Below are positions 6,986-17,154 of a DNA stretch of 64,000 nt, in pieces. This DNA is from Punctularia strigosozonata HHB-11173 SS5 (Eukaryota; Basidiomycota; Agaricomycetes; Corticiales; Punctulariaceae). The position numbers and the translations under genes were made by a program. Position 1 is the first letter of the stretch; every line of letters starts with the position of its first letter. The notes under the pieces are model-generated. The model was not told the DNA's origin and did no database searches. It saw only the letters and a program-made list of their open reading frames with translations. Location of the stretch: NCBI RefSeq assembly GCF_000264995.1, contig NW_006767436.1:2288851-2352850 (forward strand), written 5' to 3'.

Positions 6986-9900
6986 ATGTCCGCGAATGTA
7001 GAGCTCCATAGCCAAGGACAGAATGCAACCATGGACGAAGAGAAGATTCTGACCCAGAGCCCAGCCCACATGGGTACCAGCCTAAACGGGTCTCCCTCTG
7101 GATCAGACGGAGAAGCAGAAACTGGTTCCAGCGAGGAGGAACCCGAGCAAGAACACAGCGATACGCCAGGAGGACCCCCGTTAATACAGTTAAAGGTCGG
7201 AATATTCGCTGACCCAAAATGAGTCGTATTGTCGGCAATTTTCTGCTTCCATCGGCACGTTTTTGTCGGCAAATATTCCGACATCGGGCCTGCGGCGCCC
7301 ATTTCGTCCGCGCTCTATTCCGGCATCGTGGGAATTAATGGCTATATCTGGGCTGTTCCTCTCCGGGCCCTCGATGGTTCGATCCTTTTGTCGACAAATA
7401 TTCCGACCTTGGTTTGTCGCTCCGAACGGATGTCGTCAAAATCATTCCGGCCTGCGGCGCCCTCAGACGTGCTTTTGTCGGCAATTATTCCGACGTACGG
7501 CCCTTTTCAGGGCCCAAAATGTCGTCGGAATATTCTAACATTAAACCGTATTAACGGGGGTCCTACGCCAGGCGGGGACCAGACCCGTGTCACTCAGCAC
7601 CCATCGGACGATGAGGATTTGGACGAACACAGCGAGGACGACGACGCGGAGTACGAGGAAGATGACGAAGATGAGTATGAAGATGAGGAGCCTGCTCTAA
7701 AATATGAGCGCCTCGGTGGTCCCATACATGACCTCCTCCAAAGAGATTCCGCGTCTGCACTTGCAATAGCAAACAAGCTGCTCGTACGCGTCTCATGCGT
7801 ATGTCGTTATTCTCAACTCATGGTCATCAGGCTCTGGGCACGCATGCCGGAATCGTGCATATCCTAGACTTGGCGGGCAAGCGGATCAAATCGTTCAAAC
7901 CGCATGGCGCATCGGTATGCGATATAACTATGGATAGTGCTGCAGAGTTTGTTGCAACGGCGTCCATGGATGGTAAGTACCAGTCACTTTGATGTCACGA
8001 TTAGCCGGGCTAAGTTGGATTCACCAGGACAGATCGTCATCCATACCCTTAACCCCGCCTCCACCGAATCCTATGTTTTCGACATGAAACGTCCTATGCG
8101 AACTGTTTCACTTGAACCGGACTTTCACAAACGAAGCACACGCGCATTCGTTTGTGGGGGCATGGCGGGTGCGCTTGTTCTGCACGAAAAGGGTTGGCTT
8201 GGACACAAGGAGACCACGCTCAGCTCCGGAGAAGGTCCTGTATGGGTAGCGCGTTGGAAAGGCAGACTAATCGCATGGGCAAATGATCTAGGGGTCAAGG
8301 TCTACGACACAACCAGTCAAACGCGGATCACATACATAGACCGACCTTCAGACAGTCCCCGCGCGGATCTCTTCAAGTGCACGTTGCACTGGCAGGACGA
8401 TTCCACGCTCCTTATTGCCTGGGCGGATCAGATCAAAGTGGCTAGAGTCCGCGCGCGACCGCGCAATGCAACCGCTCCCAACCCTGCGGGTCATGCACCG
8501 TTGATCATCGAAATCACGGCAGTATTCCAAATGGATTGTATGATCGCCGGCATCGTCCCTCATCCCACACCTTCTCCCAGCAATCTCGCTCCTCCTCCCA
8601 TGGGCAAGCTACCAACTCCATCGCTCACGTCTTTCTTGTTACTGGCATATACCCCCCCTGATTCATCCTTCCACGACGAAGTGACCGCAAATCAAGCAAG
8701 GAGAGCAGCCGAGAGGCCGGAACTTCGTATTGTCTCTCGTGCAGGAGAAGAACTGGCCGCAGATGCTCTGTCCGTGAGCGGCTACGAACGATGGGGATGT
8801 AATGACTATATCCTCGCCGAAGTCGATGACGCGGACAGTCAGGGCCGATGTTACATAGTTGTTAGTCCGAAGGATGCCGTGGTTGTGAAGCCAAGGGATC
8901 GCAGGGATCATATCGCTTGGCTGGTGGAAAGGCGAAGATACGAAGAGGCGTTGGAGGAGGTTCAGAAACTAGGCGATGCGGATGCAGTCGACGACGGCGT
9001 CAACGTCGTACAAATTGGCCAACGCTACATCGAGCATCTGGTTTCTGAAGGTCAATATACAAACTCCACCTCGTACGAATCATCAACTCACGATACGTAC
9101 CCTCACAGGCGACTTCGGCAAAGCGGCCCATTTGTGCCCCAAGGTCTGCGGCCAAGATAGCAAACGATGGGAAGACTGGATATTTGTCTTCGCTCAGAAG
9201 CATGAGCTTCAGGTATGGACTGCGCAACACCATACATATATCGTTTATCACGGGAACATTGGCAGGCGATCATCCCGTATGTTCCGACGGAGTCACCGAA
9301 ACTTAGCCATCTGGTTTATGAAATGATCCTGGGGCATTTCTTAGCCCATGACCGAGACGTGAGTGGTCCTATTCTTGCCAACGTATCTTCTGTCGAAGCC
9401 TGCATTTTAGGCGCTATTGCAGACGATCAAGAAATGGCCGAGAACAATCTACGATATCTCTGCCATTATTGTCGCAGTACACGCTGTTCTTGATCGAACT
9501 TTGACTTCGTCGCCTACGGGAACACAGAGGCCTCTCAAAGGAGAGAGCGCGCTACTTATGGAATGCCTTGCTGAGATGTAAGGGTTGTATATCCTGGGAT
9601 TCTTTGCCTAATCTCATCGTGGCGACAGGTACACCGCCAATCGCCAACCTGGAAAGGCCCTGCCGTACTTCCTGCGCCTGCGCCGACCCAACGTATTCGA
9701 TCTTATCCGAGAGCACAACCTCTTCACGTCTGTGCAGGATCAAGCTTTGCTTCTTATGGAATTCGACGCGGAGTTGATGGAGAAGAGGAGGATTGCCGGG
9801 GAAATAGAGGACGCGACACCGAAAACCAGCGTAGAGCTGCTTGTGGACAATACGCACTCAATACCCGTAGGTCTCGCTTCCTACGTTGTGAGCCATGTCT

Positions 9901-11121
9901 TACCTGTGATACAAGGTGGCTCGAGTTGTACAGCAGCTGCAAAATCAGCCTTATTTCTTGTTCTTGTACCTCGACTCCCTCTTTGCGAAGGACCCACACC
10001 TTGCGTCAGATTTTGCAGACACACAGGTATGTCTCATTTCTCATTTCGCTAGAACAAGATGAATTGTGATTTCCATAGGTCAAACTGTGTGCCGAGCATG
10101 CACCGTCTCGTTTGATCGATTTCCTCCGCGCTAGTAACTATTACAGCTTGGAACAGGTGAGTTTGTATTACAACTACGAACTCACGCCTCGTTCTTATCG
10201 GATTTTCGACACAGGCATATCGAATTTGCCAAGAAAAGGACCTTGTGCCTGAAATGGTGTTTCTACTGGGTCGTATGGGAAACAACAGGCAGGCGCTCAC
10301 TCTCATAATTGAACGACTGGGTGATGTACGGCGGGTCAGTAGTATACTTAGTGACAAGGTTCTACTGCACTAATCCTTGGTGTGCCTAGGCCATCGATTT
10401 TGCGAAGGAGCAGAACGACGACGACCTTTGGGAAGACCTTTTGCGATACTCTGAAACACGACCTCGTACGTAGTATGCCGGACTACTAGCGGAATGTCCC
10501 CCCTCACATCGCGTTATTATAGCTTTCATTCGTGGTTTGCTGGAGAATGTTGGGCCTGAAATTGATCCTATCAGGCTTATTCGCCGTATAAGGAACGGAT
10601 TAGAAATCCCCGGGCTGAAGGGTGCTCTCATCAAGATTCTTCAGGATTTCAACTTGCAAATATCATTGCTGGAGGGCTGCCAGACCATCATGCACGGCGA
10701 TTGCTCGGACTTGTCTAGGACTCTGCACAAGGACCAAACGAGCGGCTTTTTGCTATCGGGTGAGCGTCTTTCCTTCCCCTAGCCAGATCGTGCTGACAAA
10801 TGATGACAGCGCAAACGCGATGCCCTATTTGTCGCGAGCCTATCGTTCGTATGCCGCAGTCTTTGACGTTACTGTTCCTCTGTCGACACGTCGTTCATGC
10901 GGGCTGTGTACATGGCCTGGAGGATCTACCGCAAGACCCGGAATCAACGCTCATTGGCATTAGCGGACGAACGATCAGTAGTAAACTCGCGTTGTGAGTG
11001 CGCAATGCTGAGTTCTAGCTACATGACTTCTGACAAAGTGTACAGCGCGGCCGTCGTCCATGCGAACATAAATCGGGGATGTCCTGTGTGTCATAAGCTT
11101 GCCGAAGGTGAACGCACGTAA
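6986..11121 (+). CDS. VPS41: VPS41, HOPS complex subunit, with a MITE in its first exon
   Basis: The ATG at 6986 opens an acidic N-terminus that is interrupted by a MITE at 7171-7564. The frame resumes with GGDQTRVTQHPSDDEDLDEH and a long Asp/Glu run, then EPALKYERLGG, the usual Vps41 start of the beta-propeller. Further landmarks are ALGTHAGIVHILDLAGKRIK, ESYVFDMKRPMRTVSLEP, AFVCGGMAGALVLHEKGWLG and FKCTLHWQDDSTLLIAWADQ. Many short introns follow (for example 7784-7830, 7973-8027). The alpha-solenoid includes GKALPYFLRLRRPNVFDLI and EMVFLLGRMGNNRQALTLII. The C-terminus is a RING-like domain (RCPICREP, CRHVVHAGC, RGCPVCHK). Vps41 is the HOPS subunit that binds Rab7/Ypt7 and tethers membranes at the vacuole; it also forms AP-3 vesicles. 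Apart from the insertion the gene looks intact, so use of another start or splicing around the element seems likely. Confidence 0.93.
7171..7564. mobile_element. 394-base MITE with 17-base terminal inverted repeats and 8-base target duplication
   Basis: The ends are perfect inverted repeats, AGGACCCCCGTTAATAC at 7171-7187 and its complement at 7548-7564; the similarity continues imperfectly inwards to GAATATTC. Flanking bases ACGCCAGG occur on both sides (7163-7170 and 7565-7572), an 8-base target duplication. Removing the element and one duplicate (402 bases) restores a continuous VPS41 frame reading S-D-T-P-G-G-D-Q-T. The interior carries at least five short subterminal motifs of the form TTTGTCGGCAAATATTCCGAC or parts of it in both orientations. 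There is no transposase. An 8-base duplication with subterminal repeats fits hAT elements and also Zisupton/KDZ-type elements common in agarics; the terminal bases do not match the usual hAT CAGGG. Near-perfect ends suggest a recent insertion. Confidence 0.88.
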
Positions 11122-11575
11122 TACTGCTCGTGTAAATTGTTGGATGGGTCTTGGTCCTGAACAGCTGACGAATCCCGTCGGTCCTGAAAGAAACTGCGCC
11201 GCCGGCATCGCGCTTCTCTCGAAATATTTGCATTTCCACGACCATGTTACGCGTCGGTTCGTTCGTTCGCTGTAAGTTCGAGCTTGACGGTTGTCTGGTC
11301 ACAGCAGCTTCTATATTTTATAGTCCTGAGATCTGAAAGTTGGAAGCAAGCTTGAGATCACGTGTGCAATGCTAGGTAGCACGGCTCGCACGTGATCAGG
11401 CGCGCGTCCTCATTTTCGAGTTTCCCGTCGGCCGTGATCGCATCGAAAGCTCTACTGGTTCGTCCCGACGGTCGTGATCTGGCACCCCTGGGCGGGCTTG
11501 CTGTCTTTCCAGCTCCCCGCAGCGTCTTCTGTGCCCTTTGCTTGGGGCCAGATTCTTTTGCATATACTCTGCAGA
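11122..11575. other. Intergenic: VPS41 3' end and promoter of the coiled-coil gene
   Basis: A 454-base stretch with no gene seen. The only marked feature is a pair of CACGTG boxes (11356-11397) about 180-220 bases before the next ATG. Confidence 0.5.
11356..11397. promoter_or_regulatory. Inverted pair of GATCACGTG E-boxes
   Basis: GATCACGTG at 11356-11364 and CACGTGATC at 11389-11397 form an inverted pair with 24 bases between them. CACGTG is the core bound by bHLH factors such as Cbf1 and the Ino2/Ino4 type. The pair lies about 180 bases upstream of the ATG at 11576, a normal promoter distance. The factor is not known. Confidence 0.5.
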
Positions 11576-14100
11576 ATGGCCGACTCGCCCGTGGAAATGC
11601 TGGACATAGAGGAAATCATGCACACAACTACTCCACCACCGTTGGAGGTGAAACCGGCCTCACGCCAGCCCGAATTTGTGCAGGGATCTAGCAGTCGCCC
11701 CATGAATTCAAGCATGCCCTCCATGGGCCCCCCAATGCTCGGGCTTGATGACCGTGCGGACTCCCTGGAGCCTGAAGTTGCTCAGTCTGAGCAACTTGTC
11801 CGACAGGCGGCCACAATTGCAGAACTTCAACAACAGAGAGCATATCTTGTCCAGCGGATGGCGGAGGAGCGAGCGAGGTGGGACGTGAGTTCCATTCCTT
11901 TTGATTGCCTGCTTGCCTGCGGCCATCTCCTGTTAGCAGGTGCTCACAATCCCTAATCCACGTTTAATCCATTGTGTTCTCCAGGCTGAACGAGAACAAT
12001 TTGCGCGCTCTACGGAAGCTCTCCACGCTCAGTTCCAGCGGCATAAAGCACAATCACAGGAAAACGGAATGAGCTACCGCGAAATGGTAAGTGCAAGTCC
12101 CATATACTCGCTCGCTTCGTGGCGCACTTCCCTCCCTTCAGCCCAGCATTGGAACCGTTTGATGTCATTCATCATATTCTTGGTTCCCTGTCCACCGTGG
12201 TTACCTGTATCTATCGCAGCAGCATTGACCTTCTATGCAACAGGAACTGACACATGCGCTCTCTGCTGTCCAGTCGCAGAATGCCATGTACAAGCAGCTC
12301 GTGCATGCATTGGGTCGACAACTGGGTGCCGTTCATAAGGAGCTTGAGCAATTACGTCCATTTTTGTTAGGAGGCACTCGCCCATCCGAAGCACCCGGCC
12401 TCCCACCGCCTGGTCACGGGAGCAACATGAACGGTGAGCAATATCTCGACGTTCGCTGCTGAAGAACGATGCGACGTGCTTTGCAGGCATCCCTTCAGGT
12501 GCGCGTGGCGTAAAGCGGAAGCGAAAGCAAGGCACGGCTCCGAGTGCACAGAACGTTCTGACAAACACCCCGAATCGTACAGTCAAAGATTCTGTCCATG
12601 TGCACATTCCCCCGATCACGTCAGAATCCGAAGACGCGGATATAGAACCTGACAGCGATGATGCATCGGAGGTAGTCCTGCCCTCTAGCCGGACAACCCA
12701 CGAAGTTCCTGATAGGACAGGGGAGGAGCGAAAACACGGACCTATTAGCTTGAACGCGGAGACAATGAGTGGTACGCCTGCACGGCGTCGCCCGCCTAAA
12801 GAGGCTCGTGGTAAGGGAAAGAAAGCCCAAACGGAGAACATGAACTTCCATGACTTGGTCGACAACGGCATGCTCAGCGACGCGTTGGCAAAGTTGGAGG
12901 AACCTGGCGTGAGCCAGAGATCTCCCGACAAGGAAAAGGACAAGGATCTGAAGAAAGGCCGTAATCATGGAGACCGGGTCAAGACGGAAGAGGGCGAAGA
13001 GGTCAAGGCGGAAGGTGAAGCGAAGCATCGCGACAAGAAAAGGGTGATAAGAAAGCTAGCTGGCAACACATTGCTTTCGGATGCCCGCGCCGAGCACCTC
13101 CTCATTGCCGCGCGGAAAATCGGTCGCGAACGCGCTTGGCAAATCGTTCAGAGGGAGCATCAGCGCTTGGAAAGGGTGTGTGATGCTGTATTGACCATTG
13201 AAGTCAATCTGAGGACCGTTAAAGGAACGCAAAGCGCACGAGGATGTGTTACATCAGGGCATGCGATCCGCGGCACCCTCACCACAAGAGCCTCCGCGCA
13301 CTCCGACGGCGAAACGCGGGCGTGGTGGCTTGTCCATGCAAACCAGTTCCCCGCATGCAGCTTACTACTACATGGTTCCCGCGCCGGGTAGCGTTTCTCA
13401 TTCCCCCTCATCTCAACCCTCGGTTTCCAACAGGTCCCCGGGCCAAGGCCAGACCCCGCTAATGTTCATTCCCATGCAAGTAACCCCCGGCATGGTCGGC
13501 ATGAGTCCTTATAGCCACCTTGTCAGCCCCCGTACACCTCATGGTCCTGGTTCTCCATCACCTTTTCGTCCCAACAGCTCCACCATTCGTCAAGGCCCTG
13601 CGACTCCTCATATACAGAACCACATAACTCCTTCGACGCAACAGCGACATACGCAGCCGTTTCCGGCGCAGACGCCCAGACCCAAGACGGCTGGCAGCAC
13701 TGCTCCCCCGACACCCTTCGATTCTCTGATCAACGCGATTGACCGCGCCAGGAGGGAAGAGGATGCTTCGAAAGAGGCTGGCACCTCTTCATCACGCAAA
13801 CGACGTTCCGAAGACGATGGCAGCGGTACCGACATTGAGGACGGTAACGATGGCGATTTGAAGCCACGGGGCGAGATGAGCGCTCTCGACGTTCTGGCGG
13901 ATCAGGCAGCGAGCGCAAGCAAGAACAGGGAACGCGAACGCGAGAGGATTCTCGGGCAAGATCGAGAAGGGTCGCCGACGCCCACTAGGACAAAGCCTAG
14001 ATTAGCATTCGAAGACCAGGAGCCACATCTGGAAATCGGTGTTGATCCGGATGGCGGAAGGAGGAAGCTTGACTTTCACCGTGCATCAAGCAAAGGATGA
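11576..14100 (+). CDS. Uncharacterised coiled-coil, nuclear-type basidiomycete protein (721 aa)
   Basis: Five exons (11576-11884, 11985-12086, 12244-12433, 12487-13175, 13225-14100) join in phase to give 721 residues. After a proline/methionine-rich start (M-A-D-S-P-V-E-M-L), residues about 60-190 are heptad-rich (EQLVRQAATIAELQQQRAYL, then HALGRQLGAVHKELEQLRPF), a likely dimerising coiled coil. A basic cluster GVKRKRKQG is a probable nuclear signal. A helical block follows with NFHDLVDNGMLSDALAKLEE and LLSDARAEHLLIAARKIGRE. The last 270 residues are Pro/Ser/Thr-rich and end with a second basic patch (SSRKRRSED) and the short motif MSALDVLADQAASA. I do not recognise a named family. The composition suggests a chromatin or transcription-related role, which is inference. 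It lies 454 bases downstream of VPS41 on the same strand. Confidence 0.75.
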
Positions 14101-14440
14101 TTGTGGTTCTACAGCAATTCATATGCGTTGGCGGATTGGATATCATTATTGTTTATATTAACTTCTTCACGATATACCACATTGGACAATTGATTGTATG
14201 CTTACCATTGTGATTCATTGGACGTGGCCTAGGCTGTCAGAATGCATTTCATACGTATGAGTTTCAAGAGTCATACCCGCGAATCGGAGGGCGATCCGAA
14301 TGACCGAGATGATGCTTTGTAGGCCAAAAGTCGCAATTTGTTCCTCACCTCGAGTCATTCGGAGGATTGAAGATCATCACACCTTTATCGTCGAGCTCAT
14401 TAGTATTCCAGCTTCCACCCCTCTGAACTATCACATCGCG
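14101..14440. other. Intergenic, no gene seen
   Basis: 340 bases between the coiled-coil gene and HAM1. AT-rich 3' flank first, then the HAM1 promoter. Nothing coding recognised. Confidence 0.5.
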
Positions 14441-15400
14441 ATGTCACCAGAACAGAAACCTCTCAGTTTGTTGCTGCTATTTCTTATAGCGGTTGGAAAT
14501 AATGAACTAACGGTCGGTGGCGATCTGCTCTAGTATTCGTCACAGGCAACGCGAATAAACTTCGCGAGGTCAAAGCGATACTCTCTTCAGGCGGCGATCC
14601 AGTTGAAATTGACTCTAAGGAGCTCGACAGTGCGTACGCCTTGCATTCTCGTACGGCTATACACTCACTGATCTGACTATCTGCATCCAGTTCCGGAAGT
14701 GCAGGGCACCACACAAGAAGTAGCTCTTGCTAAGTGCAAACGCGCAGCGGAGCTGGTGTGTTGCTACCTACCTACCTACCTGCGCAAATTATAAATGCCC
14801 CTAAATCTGACGCTGGCGTCGCCTTCACACCATAGCTAGGCGGGCCTTGCATTACGGAGGACACAGCACTTTGCTTTACCGCTCTGAATGGACTGCCGGG
14901 CCCATATATCAAGTACTTTCTCAACGAACTTGGCCATGAAGGACTCAACACTCTGCTAGACGGTAGGAGGGACCCACAAAGCGTCCCTTTCTCTAGGCTG
15001 CACTTATCCCGAGAGAAATATAGGGTTTCCGACCAGATCAGCCCACGCGTTATGCACCTTCGCATACTGCGCCGGACCAGGCCAGTTGGCATGTCGATGT
15101 TTCTGTGCTATCTGATCAATGATCTCCAACAGGAAGTGAGCCGGTTCTCTTCGAGGGTAAAACAGATGGCAAGATCGTGCCCGCCAGGGGACTGCCGACC
15201 TTCGGCTGGGATGCCGTGTTTGAACCGGAAGAGGGTGGTGGCCTCACGTACGTCCAACGCAATGCCGTGCAGCGCCAGGGAACCGCGAACTTATGTATCT
15301 CAGCTACGCGGAGATGAAATCGGAGGACAAGAACAAGATATCGCACCGATATCGAGCCCTCGAAAAACTACGGGCATACCTGCAAACATTGCCTCATTGA
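14441..15400 (+). CDS. HAM1: Inosine triphosphate pyrophosphatase (HAM1/ITPA family)
   Basis: Seven exons (14441-14465, 14534-14629, 14691-14755, 14836-14962, 15024-15084, 15137-15247, 15304-15400) give 193 residues, the normal length. The N-terminus reads [17 protein letters not shown], the family's nucleotide-binding signature, followed by [20 protein letters not shown]. The catalytic metal region is [20 protein letters not shown], then [11 protein letters not shown]. Later blocks are [34 protein letters not shown] and the closing [12 protein letters not shown]. The enzyme hydrolyses ITP, dITP and XTP to monophosphates in the cytosol and keeps deaminated purines out of DNA and RNA. The intron after exon 3 contains a (CTAC)n microsatellite. 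The acceptor of exon 6 was chosen because it alone keeps EPVLFEG in frame. The stop is followed by an inverted copy of 16 bases of the last exon. Confidence 0.93.
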
Positions 15401-15468
15401 TAGTATGGGATAAGGAATTTTGTGTAGACGCCCCCAACTCGCAGGTTGGTTCAGGGCTCGATATCGGT
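15345..15468. repeat. Inverted repeat linking HAM1 last exon and its 3' flank
   Basis: ACCGATATCGAGCCCT at 15345-15360, inside the last HAM1 exon, is present in perfect inverted form at 15453-15468, 53 bases past the stop. A transcript reading through could form a 16-bp stem with a 92-base loop. Chance occurrence of a 16-base match at this distance is unlikely. Confidence 0.6.
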
Positions 15469-15787
15469 CCTAGCATACGATGATTAATTCTCCCGGCTCT
15501 TATCCCATTCGCTCAGCGAGCCTTCGCGTACTGCTGCATGAAGCAGTTATCCCCTTAGGGTAAGGAGGCCATTGGCGTTCAGGATACGTGTGGTGGCGGG
15601 CATGTGTTCAACTGGAGATGCCTAGCTGTAGATTCGAGATGAGATGAAGTGCTGGGCGTAAGTATCTCCGCGCCAACTATACATAGTCGCCGTAGCTCCC
15701 TTCCCACCGTCACTTGTGTCTTGCTCGGTACATAACTTGTCACCACGAGAAATAACCTACGATGGTTCGTCGCGTTGCGTCTATATC
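15401..15787. other. Intergenic between HAM1 and SKI8
   Basis: 387 bases holding the HAM1 3' flank with the inverted repeat partner and the SKI8 promoter. The true SKI8 5' end is uncertain and could begin further left. No other gene is seen. Confidence 0.45.
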
Positions 15788-17100
15788 ATGCATATATTTC
15801 GTTGGTTGAAACCAGCATCAGAGCATTCCCTTCCTTCATATACGCGATGGGACGGAGGGTGCGCCAAAAGTCTGCGTGTTCGTATTCAGGCAGGGTCCTG
15901 ATACATACTTCACAGCTCACGGCGACTCTATCTGGGGAGTGCGATGGTTACCAGACGATTCCGCGGTCACGATATCTGCGGACGGTACGGTTCGCCAGTG
16001 GGACTCGCAATCCGGCCAGATATCGCGCAGTCAGTCCCCGCATGCGCTTGGCCTTGTCTCTTTGTCGGTGGCGCCAAGTGGCGAACAGGTGCTATACAAC
16101 AGTCTCGAGGGTCTGACATGCTTGTGGGACCTCCCCAGTGGAGAGGTGGTGGGGAGGCACGAAAGCTACGTTCGTAGCGGAGAAGAACCATCTGAACCAT
16201 GTACGTCCATCCACCGTACGAATTGCCGAACGGAGGCAGTCTTGATAGTGATGGAAGAATACACCCGCGGCAGCATGGTCCGTTTCCCTCAACCCGAAGG
16301 GCGGAACGTACGCGTCTACCGGTGGCTCGGGGAATGTCACTATACACTCCGCGGATCCTTCATCGTTCGGACAACGCCAAGCGACACTCACCAGTGGGCG
16401 AATGAAGTTTGGCATGTACTGCGTCCACGTGTGTGCTGTTCTATACGTTACTCTGCACATTGTCGGCCATCTAATGCTCCTCCTTCGGACCCAAGAGTCC
16501 CGACGGGTCCCGTGTAGCGCTCTCCACCGAAACCGGGCAAATCTACGTTTTCGACATTGAATCCCAAACACTGAAGGCGACGTATACTTCGCACGCGATG
16601 GCCGTCCGTGTTTTGGCGTGGTCGCACGATTCACAAGTATGCGGCATTAACAGGATTGATCTGCGCAGGGGTATACGATTAACACTAACGATAGCTCCTA
16701 CTCTCCGCATCGGAAGACAAACGTCTGACGCTCCACGACGTTCGCGTGTCTAGTGCATCAGGGAAAACGTCCGGTGCTGTGGCGACGTTAACAGGACATT
16801 CGTCATGGGTGCTCAGTACCGATATATCGCCCGACGCCCGACTCGCTGTCTCTGGGTATGATCATCGGCCTGTTGTGTGCCTTACGCGTCTCTGATATCC
16901 CTTCTTGCAGTTCGGCCGACAAATCCATCAAAGTGTGGGATATCGGTGCTCGTGCAGCAGTGTCGACAATCCAAGAAAACGGAGAAGTGTGGAGCGTCTG
17001 CTGGAGATCGAAGGTGTCGGCCGCTGCTTCAGCTGGCGCCTTCGTCAGCGGCGGTGAAGATGGTGTCGTTAGGTGGTGGAGAGGGGCCGGAGCCAGCTGA
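15788..17100 (+). CDS. SKI8: Ski8-like WD40 protein (SKI complex)
   Basis: A seven-bladed WD40 protein of about 330 residues. Clear blocks: HGDSIWGVRWLPDDSAVTIS with ADGTVRQWD; SLSVAPSGEQVLYNSLEGLT with LWDLPSGEVVG; NPKGGTYASTGGSGNVTIHS with SFGQRQATLTSGRMKFGMYC; SPDGSRVALSTETGQIYVFD; LAWSHDSQ, LLLSASEDKRLTLHD; LTGHSSWVLSTDISPDARLA; and SADKSIKVWDIGARA before the final blade. The motifs and order fit fungal Ski8 (WDR61). Ski8 is a scaffold of the Ski2-Ski3-Ski8 helicase complex that feeds mRNA to the cytoplasmic exosome; in yeast it also acts in meiotic break formation. Introns of 50-100 bases interrupt blades. Only the first exon is uncertain: the ATG at 15788 can be joined in phase but gives an unusual N-terminus. 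The gene converges on the NFKBIL1-like gene with 54 bases between stops. An exosome subunit (RRP43) is encoded elsewhere in this window. Confidence 0.85.
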
Positions 17101-17154
17101 ATATGCACGCGGCATCACAAAATGTAACCTTCCCATTAGCAGCTTGGCCCGCAA

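Noticed and set aside
7594-7776. Serine-rich minus-strand frame
   Set aside because: It is the antisense of the Asp/Glu run of VPS41.
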